Assembly (NCBI RefSeq): GCF_021390175.1
Contig: NZ_CP090004.1
Coordinates: forward strand, 4,095,451 to 4,159,450
From: Flagellimonas sp. HMM57
Lineage (GTDB): Bacteria; Bacteroidota; Bacteroidia; Flavobacteriales; Flavobacteriaceae
Reading direction: 5' to 3'
Length of the DNA: 64,000 nt
A program made the position numbers and the translations under genes. The notes below the pieces were generated by a model that was not told the origin of the DNA, searched no databases, and saw only the letters and a program-made list of their open reading frames with translations. Of the stretch, positions 17,923 to 26,220 are shown one piece after another; position 1 is the first letter of the stretch, and the number at the start of each line of letters is the position of its first letter.

Positions 17923-19215
17923 CTATCGTAATCCTGCTTCTGCTAAAAGTAATAGTAATGCTAGTTTAATATTTTTATCGCCGTCACTATTGATCCACTT
18001 TTCGTCCAGAGAATGTGCTCCAGTAGTTTTTCCACCCCTACTTAGGGTAACTGCCGGTATTCCCAATGAAATTGGGATGTTACTATTGGTAGATGAGGTT
18101 TTAAGAACAGGGGCAAGACCCACTCCATTTGCAGCTGCAAGAGCCTTTTGTACCAAAGGAGTATCTTTTGATAGTTCACCTGAAGGACGATCACCAATTT
18201 TTTTCAATTCAAGCCAAACTTTATCCTTAACATTGGTATCATTATATATATCCACTGCTTTTTGCATACTATGCCTAAATACACTGTCTATTTGTATTAG
18301 ATTTTTTGGACTAAGGGAACGCATATCCACTTCGAGCCACGATTCAAATGGGATAGAATTAATTGATGTCCCTCCCCCTATCCTACCAACATTAAAGATA
18401 GTCTTTTCTTCCATCTGCAAGATAAGGTCACTCGCTTCTTTTGTAAAGATATCTATCGCCTTACCTAAGGCATGATGTGGGTTTGCCAATCCGAACGCGC
18501 CCCAAGAATGTCCTCCTTTACCTTTAAATATTGCTCTGTAGCGCTTTGATCCCAAGGCACCGTTTATGATTCGTCCTGGACTTCCGCCATCTACGGCAAT
18601 CCACGAATCTATTTTTAGGTCAGACTCTTCACTAAAAAGGTGTTTGACACCCCGTAAATCTCCAGGGCCTTCTTCACCAACAGTCCCTACAAAAACAATA
18701 TCTGCATTGGTCTTAATATTTGATTGCTTGATTGCTTTGGCCACTGCCAACACCAAGGCCATTGCCCTACTGTTGTCACCTATACCGGGTGCAGTGTAGG
18801 TATTTCCTTCAACTTTTACGGTTACATCTGTTTCTTCAGGAAAGACTGTATCAATATGTGCGTCAAGTGCAACAGTTTTACCATTAGAACTTCCTTTTTG
18901 CAGCGCTAATACATTACCCTCCGCATCTATCCACACACTGTCCAGACCAATTTCCAAAAACATTTGCTTGAATTTCTCGGCTCTGGCAGATTCCTTAAAA
19001 GGAGGAGCCGGAATCTCATTTAGAACTATCATTTGTTCTATGGTTTCTTGCTCGTAGGCATCGATAACCTGCATTGCAGATTGTACCTTCTTATTTTTTT
19101 TGAGCTTTGTTATTTCTTTGGTAAACGATTTATCCACCGAGGTTTCCGATTGTGCTTGAACGTAAATTCCACAACAAAAAGTGATTACAGTTACTATTCT
19201 TGTTAATGTTTTCAT
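17923..19215 (-). CDS. Exported M20-family metallopeptidase
   Basis: The 430-residue protein has a Sec signal peptide (MKTLTRIVTVITFCCGIYVQAQ) and the di-zinc M20 motifs: AHIDTV (HxD), GIGDNSRAM (bridging Asp) and GEEGPGD (catalytic Glu-Glu). The insertion with KGGHSWGAFG is the dimerisation-domain histidine region. It should release amino acids from short peptides in the periplasm. It precedes aspA by 14 bp, so the two genes may be one catabolic operon. It resembles the PepT/carboxypeptidase-like M20 group; exact specificity cannot be read. Confidence 0.85.
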   Translation of the reverse strand: MKTLTRIVTVITFCCGIYVQAQSETSVDKSFTKEITKLKKNKKVQSAMQVIDAYEQETIEQMIVLNEIPAPPFKESARAEKFKQMFLEIGLDSVWIDAEGNVLALQKGSSNGKTVALDAHIDTVFPEETDVTVKVEGNTYTAPGIGDNSRAMALVLAVAKAIKQSNIKTNADIVFVGTVGEEGPGDLRGVKHLFSEESDLKIDSWIAVDGGSPGRIINGALGSKRYRAIFKGKGGHSWGAFGLANPHHALGKAIDIFTKEASDLILQMEEKTIFNVGRIGGGTSINSIPFESWLEVDMRSLSPKNLIQIDSVFRHSMQKAVDIYNDTNVKDKVWLELKKIGDRPSGELSKDTPLVQKALAAANGVGLAPVLKTSSTNSNIPISLGIPAVTLSRGGKTTGAHSLDEKWINSDGDKNIKLALLLLLAEAGLR

Positions 19216-19296
19216 AGATTGTTCTTATTCTTTATTAGGTTCTTTATACAGTTGTCTTAATCTCGGAACAGCTTCGATTTTTCCTTAAACATGAAA

Positions 19297-20496
19297 TCAA
19301 AAAGTCATTTTTTCTTTAATTCCAACATCATTTACTTTATAATATTTTCCTTTCTCAATAAGCAATGCCTGTGATTTTCCCGTAAATTTTTCTTTGGGAT
19401 GTTTTATGTCCACTCGAATGACTTTTCCATCAAAATCTTCCGTTACCTCGTCCGAAACTATCGTGTGGCCTATGATGATATGTTCTACAGCATAAAAATC
19501 CAAAATTCTGTCTAACGCCGCCTCGTTGATTTTCTCATACTTGTTTTTTCTGTCTTTTATAAGTCCGCGATACCAAAATGGACCTTTATTGCCAAAAACC
19601 AGTTTTGACACCTCATCATCCGTTGGTTTTTTTATGGGACCGTGTTCTAGGTTTTTTCGAACAACAGTATTGATGTCGCTAATGGATAACTCAGCATTTA
19701 TTAATTCTTCGCTTATACCACCATGTAGAAAAAGGTTATTGCCTATTTTTTCAACAGCATTCTTAGTTTTTATCCATTTGACCAGTTCGTTTTTTTCGGA
19801 CATCAAATAGCGATATGCTTTTTTATCGTTGTCCTCTATTCCTGATATGATTCTCGCCAAACCAATGTATTTTTCATTGACATAGCGAATATCCAGATAC
19901 AAGTTCATCACATCATGATTACCCAAGATAAAATGTACCATCCCTCCAGACTTTTTGGCTTCTTTTTCCAACTTATAAAGTAACCAAAGACTCGGCAATA
20001 CTTCTGTACCCCTATCGAACATATCCCCGCAAATGACCAAGTGACCATTACCATATGTCCAATTATAGTTTTTGTCCATAACGCCGTTGCCTCTTAATAA
20101 ACTATAGAATGTGTTGAAATTTCCTTCTATATCCGAGGTAACCAATATTTTATTCCCAGAATCATAAATAGCGTCTGGTATTCCATATTCTTTGTTCAAA
20201 GCAAAGGCAAATTGATCATTGTCAGAGTTGTTGATCTTACTCGTAAATTTCTGATTCTTGGATTCTTTTACTTTGGCCGTGTTTATGAAAAAGGATTTGC
20301 TTTTTCTTTGTTCCACCGAAATAATCTTGAGACTGTCCTTATCAGAATAGATATAGGGGCCATCCAAACTATTAAGCACAGTAGTATCCATTTCTTCTCC
20401 TTTTATAAAAGTAGATGTACTACTGGCACAACCAAAAGCCAGGGATAGAACAATACTAAAAACCAGTGTTTTTACCTTCATTATCATCCTATTCAT
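19297..20496 (-). CDS. Metallophosphoesterase lipoprotein
   Basis: The 399-residue calcineurin-like phosphoesterase has all metal-binding blocks: TSDIEGNFNTF (D-x-G-N variant of DxH), GDMFDRG, GNHDVM, LHGGI and IIGHT. The N-terminus (MNRMIMKVKTLVFSIVLSLAFGC) is a lipoprotein signal, so the enzyme is predicted to face the periplasm or surface. GTG/ATG choice is settled by the ATGA overlap with the upstream hydrolase stop at 20493-20495. The motif layout is closer to the bis(5'-nucleosyl)/protein-phosphatase-like group than to purple acid phosphatases. Substrate unknown. Confidence 0.83.
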   Translation of the reverse strand: MNRMIMKVKTLVFSIVLSLAFGCASSTSTFIKGEEMDTTVLNSLDGPYIYSDKDSLKIISVEQRKSKSFFINTAKVKESKNQKFTSKINNSDNDQFAFALNKEYGIPDAIYDSGNKILVTSDIEGNFNTFYSLLRGNGVMDKNYNWTYGNGHLVICGDMFDRGTEVLPSLWLLYKLEKEAKKSGGMVHFILGNHDVMNLYLDIRYVNEKYIGLARIISGIEDNDKKAYRYLMSEKNELVKWIKTKNAVEKIGNNLFLHGGISEELINAELSISDINTVVRKNLEHGPIKKPTDDEVSKLVFGNKGPFWYRGLIKDRKNKYEKINEAALDRILDFYAVEHIIIGHTIVSDEVTEDFDGKVIRVDIKHPKEKFTGKSQALLIEKGKYYKVNDVGIKEKMTF

Positions 20497-21569
20497 TTTA
20501 GGAAAGTATAATATCGTCCCAATTCTGATTGAAACATTTCCTTATGGCTATGCCCCACATTTGAAATGATTCCAATGACATGCTTATTTTTGATATGGGG
20601 TCCATAGTATGACTGTAGGTATTTATAATACGTAATACCTCGCTCAAAACGGTGGCTCCCCTGGAGGTTACCCCCGCAAGATCTATCCAGTGATGAACTG
20701 TTCAGATCGTTATCATCTTCACCTAAAAGATATACCACTTCCCGTTCTTTAAACTGATTTCTAATCTGGTCAACACCAACTTTTATTAAATAATTGGGCA
20801 CATCATCCAACCCATATTTGTATTCGTTATACTCGGTACATTCCGTTATGGGAGTTTGAAAGTGATCCGTATCTGGAACTTTTCTGGTATCATCCAAATA
20901 CAAGTAAGAGCTGGGATTATTGACGACGAAACGAACAGTGATTTCCATTTTTTCTATGCTTGTGGGAACTGGGGATGCTGCAGCGTATCTATTTACAAAC
21001 TGTCCTCCAGCAGAATGCCCAGATACTACGATAGTTTTTAGGTTGGGATTATTTTTTACCAAACGAGACAATAACGAATCCAGCATTGTAAATGATGATA
21101 TTCTCCCGTAGCTCGAATCAGGCCCTTGGTCCTTAGATAAGTTGCCAATTTTCCAACCTCCACTGCTCCAATACAGGTGTTCACCATTTAACCGAAGCTT
21201 TTCAATTTCCGATTTTATGAGAAACTGCGGTGCTACAATAAGCAGTGTATCCATTTGGGTTGATTCCATTTCTGCTGCAGTCAACATATTAGTATAGTAG
21301 TCATCTGCATTTCTACTGGCGCCATGTACTGAAACCACAGCACGGGTTATGGACTCGTTTTTGGTATTCAGAGACTTCACATTGGAGTAGTAAGGGATTT
21401 TAAGCATTTTTCCATTTCTATTTATAGAAAAAGTTGTGTCTCCTGTGTGCTTATTATAGTTTCCATTAAAAGGTAAACCATTTTTATTCCCAGGGTCTTG
21501 ATAACTATACTTTATCGTAAAAAGTAGAGCTATGCCAAAAAAAAAGTATGTTACGTCTTTGATCATCAT
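20493..21569 (-). CDS. Exported alpha/beta hydrolase
   Basis: The 358-residue protein has an N-terminal hydrophobic segment (VTYFFFGIALLFTIKYSY) that may be a signal anchor, and a complete-looking hydrolase triad: GHSAGG nucleophile, YLLGEDDND (Asp), and SNVGHSHKEMFQSE (His). The stretch VVSVHGASRNADDYY carries the oxyanion-loop motif. It is clearly paralogous to the C-terminal domain of the hydrolase encoded at 21749-23206, which shares ALERMEST-like, CTEYNEY/CSDYNEF and FERGITYYKYL/FERATNYFDHL blocks. It is translationally coupled to the metallophosphoesterase. The family role is not known to me; an esterase on an extracellular substrate is the cautious reading. Confidence 0.72.
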   Translation of the reverse strand: MMIKDVTYFFFGIALLFTIKYSYQDPGNKNGLPFNGNYNKHTGDTTFSINRNGKMLKIPYYSNVKSLNTKNESITRAVVSVHGASRNADDYYTNMLTAAEMESTQMDTLLIVAPQFLIKSEIEKLRLNGEHLYWSSGGWKIGNLSKDQGPDSSYGRISSFTMLDSLLSRLVKNNPNLKTIVVSGHSAGGQFVNRYAAASPVPTSIEKMEITVRFVVNNPSSYLYLDDTRKVPDTDHFQTPITECTEYNEYKYGLDDVPNYLIKVGVDQIRNQFKEREVVYLLGEDDNDLNSSSLDRSCGGNLQGSHRFERGITYYKYLQSYYGPHIKNKHVIGIISNVGHSHKEMFQSELGRYYTFLK

Positions 21570-21641
21570 GATTTATGCGATTTGATATATCTTATCCTTT
21601 AAGACCTGAAGATGAGTTTGGTTTAAGTTATATCTTGAAAG

Positions 21642-21673
21642 AAAAGGTACAGGAATATATTCCTGTACCTTTT
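21642..21673. terminator. Terminator at the end of the FecIR/SusCD locus
   Basis: Perfect 14-bp inverted repeat AAAAGGTACAGGAA / TTCCTGTACCTTTT with a 4-nt loop. It lies ~75 nt past the stop of the Calx-beta hydrolase gene and can terminate in either direction. It separates that operon from the downstream paralogous hydrolase operon. Confidence 0.88.
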
Positions 21674-21748
21674 AACAAAGAAACTAATTAACTAACTCAA
21701 AAAATACTGTGGTAGATGCTACGGAATCCGTTGCAAAGTACCTGTTTA

Positions 21749-23206
21749 TCAATTTCTAAATATACTTCTACGTCCAATTTCTGATTGGTACATACCGCTA
21801 CTGCTATGGCCCACTCCGGGTACAACAAAAAATTCCTGTCTTTCCAGAATTGAAGAACCGTAAGTATCGATTAAGTGATCAAAGTAATTTGTAGCCCTTT
21901 CAAACCGATCTCTTCCTTGTAGAATTGCTTCACACTGTTCATTAATGCTAGTCTCTTCTGGGGTAGGGTCATTATCGTTTTGACCAATTAAATAGGTGAC
22001 TCTTCTTTGTTCTAATCTGTCACGAACATTCTCAGCTCCAACAACGTCCAAATATGGAAACAAATTCTCTAGGCCAAAAGGAAACTCGTTATAGTCCGAA
22101 CAATCTTCTATGGCAAAAACAGGAGGCACCTCGAATGTACTTTCAGTGCCCAACACCTTGCGCTTATCATCCATATAAGTATATGTACCTGGGTTGGTTA
22201 CCACAAATCTCATATCTATACCCTTTATTTCCAATTCATCAACAATAGGTGTACTGGCAGCATACCTGCTCGCAAATTGTCCGCCTGCTGAATGTCCTGT
22301 AAAAACTATTCTCTTAAGGTTAGGGTATTCAGATAATGTCACCATTAATGAATCCATAATGGTAAACGATGAAACATCACCTCCTTCTGAAGAATCATCG
22401 CCTACTCGCCAATCACCATCGTCCCAAAATACATGGTCTTCATCAAGTAAAAACTGTTCGACCTCATCATCTCCTACAAACTGAGGAGCTATAAGAAGCA
22501 AAGTATCTAAATTAACTCCCTCCAATTGGGCCGCGCCCGTTATAGACTCAAACTGGCCATTTGCATCTTGGGAAGAACCGTGCACTGCAATAACCGCAGT
22601 TGTTATGGCCTCATCATCTGTATTTGCAATATCCTTTCTATTTGAAAAATAAGGGATTTGAAATATTGATCCCGATGCGGAAAACCTATATTTTTTGTCT
22701 CCTATAAAATCTTCAAGATCATTTGGGTCTACAAACGGAGTCATGGTAACCGTAATTGAACTTCCGCCATCCGACGTGTTTCCAATTACAAGCCCTTCTT
22801 TTGCTTGAAGTTCAAAAATCACCGATCTGTTCTCTTCGGCATTTTCGTTATTGATAACTTCTTGCAATAGAACAACACTAGTAAGGGCCTTTCCTTTTTC
22901 AATAATAAAAGTACCAGATTTAGGCAATCTAAAATCCTCACCCTCTATTGCATTGTCCTCAGCTGGAAAACTAACTGTATATGGCACTTCTATGGTCTCT
23001 TCAGTTTTTGGACCATCATATCTAAGTTCCACACTAAAAGATTCAGCACTGGTTCGACCAACTTCTACATTTTCAGTGGTAAAGTATACTCTTTTTTCTC
23101 CCGTTTGAGCTATTGTCCCAGGACTATCATCATCTTTATCGCAGCCAACCAGAACCATCATTAGAAAAACGATTACGCTATATTTTAGTTTTATTTTTTG
23201 TTTCAT
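21749..23206 (-). CDS. Lipoprotein with Calx-beta-like domain and alpha/beta hydrolase domain
   Basis: The 485-residue lipoprotein begins MKQKIKLKYSVIVFLMMVLVGC (Cys lipobox; the start at 23206 is preferred to 23230 for this reason). Residues ~25-155 look like a Calx-beta sandwich (VYFTTENVEVGRTSAESFSVELRYDGP; NAIEGEDFRLPKSGTFIIEKGK). Residues ~165-485 form a hydrolase with GHSAGG, YLIGQNDNDP and VPGVGHSSSGMYQSE as Ser-Asp-His triad. It is the last gene of the FecI/FecR/SusCD operon and paralogous to the hydrolase at 20493-21569. It is likely exposed on the surface and probably acts on the substrate imported by the SusCD pair; the chemistry is unknown. Confidence 0.75.
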   Translation of the reverse strand: MKQKIKLKYSVIVFLMMVLVGCDKDDDSPGTIAQTGEKRVYFTTENVEVGRTSAESFSVELRYDGPKTEETIEVPYTVSFPAEDNAIEGEDFRLPKSGTFIIEKGKALTSVVLLQEVINNENAEENRSVIFELQAKEGLVIGNTSDGGSSITVTMTPFVDPNDLEDFIGDKKYRFSASGSIFQIPYFSNRKDIANTDDEAITTAVIAVHGSSQDANGQFESITGAAQLEGVNLDTLLLIAPQFVGDDEVEQFLLDEDHVFWDDGDWRVGDDSSEGGDVSSFTIMDSLMVTLSEYPNLKRIVFTGHSAGGQFASRYAASTPIVDELEIKGIDMRFVVTNPGTYTYMDDKRKVLGTESTFEVPPVFAIEDCSDYNEFPFGLENLFPYLDVVGAENVRDRLEQRRVTYLIGQNDNDPTPEETSINEQCEAILQGRDRFERATNYFDHLIDTYGSSILERQEFFVVPGVGHSSSGMYQSEIGRRSIFRN

Positions 23207-23242
23207 AATATGTTTACTAAAAATTAACATTTTGTTCTTTGA

Positions 23243-25006
23243 TTATAACACCCCTTTAATGGCTATATAATCAAGTGAGCCTGTTTCACTTCCAGCACTG
23301 CTGGTAAAGGTGACCACAAGTCTTCCTTCTTGCAACTTATCTGTAGGGAAGGGTACAGATATCAAAGTTGATGCACCTGCTATTGCTTCAACATCGTCTG
23401 AAAGTATTGATACAATTGGTTCTCCCAGACCATCTGCAGTTTCATAAAAGATTTCAATTCCTTCACCTGACTCCCAACTTTCATCCCTAAAAAATACACG
23501 TGCCTGCAATACAGCATTGGTTATACTAGGGTTAAGGTTCGTCATGGTATCAAATCTCAATATTACCGTACCATCTAAATCAGAAGTAACATATCCTTGT
23601 ATCCCGTCCTCAAAAGGAATACCAAAATTTTGAGGCTCAGCGTTTATTGAAGTATTGTTGTATACTCCCAAACGTTCATTTTCAATTTCACTGACATCAT
23701 CAGCTACAAAAGCAGCTGTAAAGCCAAGCTCTTCACCTCCGCCTATAAATGCAACATAAGGCACCTCTGATAATGGATCTGTATCCTGGATATTTGGCAT
23801 TGGATCTTGGGATGCCGCCGGACGTGGATATCTAAATGCATCACCTTCTGGGTCTAGTCCAAAAGTTGGAACCTCTTCAAAGCTTGTGAACCCTAAAACA
23901 ACTAGAGGTATGATGGCAAACTCAGCAGGCTCAGAGATCTGCCCGGCCAAAGTTACTGTAGCAGCTGTATCTCCAGGTTCCAATTCATTGGGAACAACAA
24001 CTGAAATAGCATCAAAACTATTTCCAACTATTTCTGCCGATATACCTCCAATCAACACTTCCAAATCAGAAGCTTCTGTACCAAAATTTGCTCCGTTAAT
24101 GGTTATTTCACTTCCTGAAGCTACTCCAGAAGGTGTAAATGATTCGATACTGGGTACTGTTATGAATTCCATTTCGCTAGTTGCCAACAGTTGTTCTATT
24201 TCAACAGCTATATTTCCTGAAATAGCTTCTGGCGGTACTGTCACCGTCAAACTTGTGGACGTTGAAGAAACTACAGTTGCCAGAACCCCGTCAAAGGTCA
24301 CATTGTTATTGACCAGAATACTGCTAAAATTAGTTCCCGATATGGTTATTTCCTCACCCGCAGCACCTTTTAAAGGTTCAAAAGAAAGAATTACCGGTGC
24401 TATCGTAAAGATTTCCAAAGTAGCCGTTTGTTCCTGTACTTCAATAGTTAGTGGTCCAGTTGTTGCTTCTGCAGGTATTTTCACTTCAAGTTCTGTTGCG
24501 GAAGCGTTGATAATTTCTGCTTCTATACTATTAAACCTCACTATATTCTCTTCAACTGTGGCCCCAAAATTTAGCCCTTTTATAATTATTGTTTCACCAA
24601 CTGCCCCACCAGTTGCACTTAATTCTGATATAGATGGAGCTGGAAATACCGTGAAAACTGGTCCTTCAATAGTAAACTTAGCTTTTGAAACAGAAATAGG
24701 GCCTGTGGTAGCTCCTTCAGGAACTGTTACCGTAAGTAGTGTGTCCGTTGCAGCAGTTACCGTAGCGGAAACTTCATTAAAACTAACTTTATTGTTCACG
24801 GGAACCGGGCTAAAATCTGTGCCTTTTATTAAAACAGTTGCTCCTATATCGGCCCTAGCAGGCATAATACTGGTAATGGTCTGTTCTATCTCTTCATCGG
24901 GAATCACCTTGAAGTCCTCATCCTCGCAAGATTCAATACTGAGGATAATTAGCAGAGCCGAAAAGGCAATTGCCAATCCCCTTATTAATTTATATTGTGT
25001 TTTCAT
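23243..25006 (-). CDS. Lipoprotein with tandem IPT/TIG repeats and shared C-terminal domain
   Basis: The 587-residue surface lipoprotein (signal MKTQYKLIRGLAIAFSALLIILSIESC) carries four to five IPT/TIG Ig-like repeats of ~80 residues. Each has the pattern (A/V)xxGxx(V/I)xIxGxxFxxxxxxxxVxFxxxxAxVxxxxxxxLxVxVPxxAxxGPxxV. Residues ~385-587 form a different domain (FEEVPTFGLD, EELGFTAAF, GTVILRFD, DESWESGEGIEIFYE, LDYIAIKGVL) that also ends the neighbouring protein at 25029-26204. SusE/SusF-like substrate binding on the cell surface is the likely role. Part of the FecIR-controlled operon. Confidence 0.75.
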   Translation of the reverse strand: MKTQYKLIRGLAIAFSALLIILSIESCEDEDFKVIPDEEIEQTITSIMPARADIGATVLIKGTDFSPVPVNNKVSFNEVSATVTAATDTLLTVTVPEGATTGPISVSKAKFTIEGPVFTVFPAPSISELSATGGAVGETIIIKGLNFGATVEENIVRFNSIEAEIINASATELEVKIPAEATTGPLTIEVQEQTATLEIFTIAPVILSFEPLKGAAGEEITISGTNFSSILVNNNVTFDGVLATVVSSTSTSLTVTVPPEAISGNIAVEIEQLLATSEMEFITVPSIESFTPSGVASGSEITINGANFGTEASDLEVLIGGISAEIVGNSFDAISVVVPNELEPGDTAATVTLAGQISEPAEFAIIPLVVLGFTSFEEVPTFGLDPEGDAFRYPRPAASQDPMPNIQDTDPLSEVPYVAFIGGGEELGFTAAFVADDVSEIENERLGVYNNTSINAEPQNFGIPFEDGIQGYVTSDLDGTVILRFDTMTNLNPSITNAVLQARVFFRDESWESGEGIEIFYETADGLGEPIVSILSDDVEAIAGASTLISVPFPTDKLQEGRLVVTFTSSAGSETGSLDYIAIKGVL

Positions 25007-25028
25007 TTTTATTTTTTAAAGAGTTTGT

Positions 25029-26204
25029 CTATTCCGGAAGATAAATTAGCATCTCATCAAAGTAAATGAACTCGGAATTAGCCCCTGTTTTCGCATCTAT
25101 TTTTAAGGTATATGCAGTGACCCCATCAAAAAGCTCTGTAGTGGCGATATTCCATTGTCCCATATATGCTGTTTCAATATCATCACCTTCAGGGTCATCA
25201 TCACCTATAATATCTATAAGTGTTATAGTCTCGATCACACCACCTTGTTCTACTTCCGCAGTGATAGTCAAAAAATCATCGTCTTCCCAACTGGTATCTC
25301 CGGGGAAAAACTGTATTCGTATACCTGTTCGGGGATGAACGTTTGGATCTATCACAACCCGATCAAAAAGAATGGTCAGTACCCCATCAGTATCCTCAAG
25401 CCTATATGCTTGCTGGCCTCCATCAAAAAAACCTCCTACCAGAGAACCGTCCGTAGTAACTCCAATATTCTCATCATCGAACCCTGGGCTACTCACACTA
25501 AAATCTGGATTTGAGAAAAAGGTCCTAAAACCAATTTCATTTTCACTTATGGGTCCAAGTGCCGTATGTTGAACAGAAGGTTGTCCCGGGTTATTGAAAA
25601 GTTCTCCTTCTGCAATGGGGTCGGCCCTTTCATAGTCGCCTGGTGAACCAAAAGGCTCTTCAAAGAAAGTTCCCCCAATATTTGGTGGCGGTGGAAAAAT
25701 AAATTTTAAGGAAAATGTTATCGCTTGGTTAAAAGCAGGGTTGTCCAATAGCTCTGGACCTGCCTCACCCCCATTGTTCATATTGGTGCCACTATCGAAG
25801 TCAGTAAGGTTTCCACTGAAAATTCCGTTCGTGGTGGTCACCGTAGCTACAAAATCCAAAGCTATGGTAATATCAAACTCTTCGGGGATTAGATTCAATG
25901 CCGCTAAAATATCACTGCCCTTAATGACCAAGTCATTCGGAAAAGTCGTTATAGTAACAAACTTATCTACAGTTACATCTGCATAACTCATAGACAACTC
26001 GTAGGAAATAATATTATTGTTGGGATCTTCGATGCGATGCGCAAACTCTGTAGTCTCAATCGCCAAAAAATCAAGTGTAAAGGAAGTTGGTACAGTTTCC
26101 CAAACTACCAAACCGCCCCTAGTAAAATTTTCACCCAAAATATCGCTGGTATCGTTACAGGATATTGCAAATACCAATAACAGTAATACATATATTTTTT
26201 TCAT
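25029..26204 (-). CDS. Unknown surface lipoprotein (SusE/F-position)
   Basis: The 391-residue protein has a lipoprotein signal (MKKIYVLLLLVFAISC). The N-terminal half is Ig-like and unrecognised (VVWETVPTSFTLDFLAIETT; IALDFVATVTTTNGIFSG). The C-terminal ~200 residues align by eye with the C-terminus of the IPT/TIG lipoprotein encoded just downstream: FEEPFGSPGDYER, ENEIGFRTFF, GVLTILFDRV, DTSWEDDDFLTITAE, FIYFDEMLIYL. It lies directly after susD, where SusE/SusF-type binding proteins are normally found. Start at 26204 (second Met) places the hydrophobic core correctly. Confidence 0.7.
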   Translation of the reverse strand: MKKIYVLLLLVFAISCNDTSDILGENFTRGGLVVWETVPTSFTLDFLAIETTEFAHRIEDPNNNIISYELSMSYADVTVDKFVTITTFPNDLVIKGSDILAALNLIPEEFDITIALDFVATVTTTNGIFSGNLTDFDSGTNMNNGGEAGPELLDNPAFNQAITFSLKFIFPPPPNIGGTFFEEPFGSPGDYERADPIAEGELFNNPGQPSVQHTALGPISENEIGFRTFFSNPDFSVSSPGFDDENIGVTTDGSLVGGFFDGGQQAYRLEDTDGVLTILFDRVVIDPNVHPRTGIRIQFFPGDTSWEDDDFLTITAEVEQGGVIETITLIDIIGDDDPEGDDIETAYMGQWNIATTELFDGVTAYTLKIDAKTGANSEFIYFDEMLIYLPE

Positions 26205-26220
26205 TGTGTACATTGTTTTG

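Noticed and set aside
23886..25019. A 377-codon plus-strand frame opposite the IPT/TIG lipoprotein gene
   Set aside because: It is a mirror of the Val/Thr/Ser-rich repeats of the real gene, which has a lipoprotein signal, operon position and family domains.
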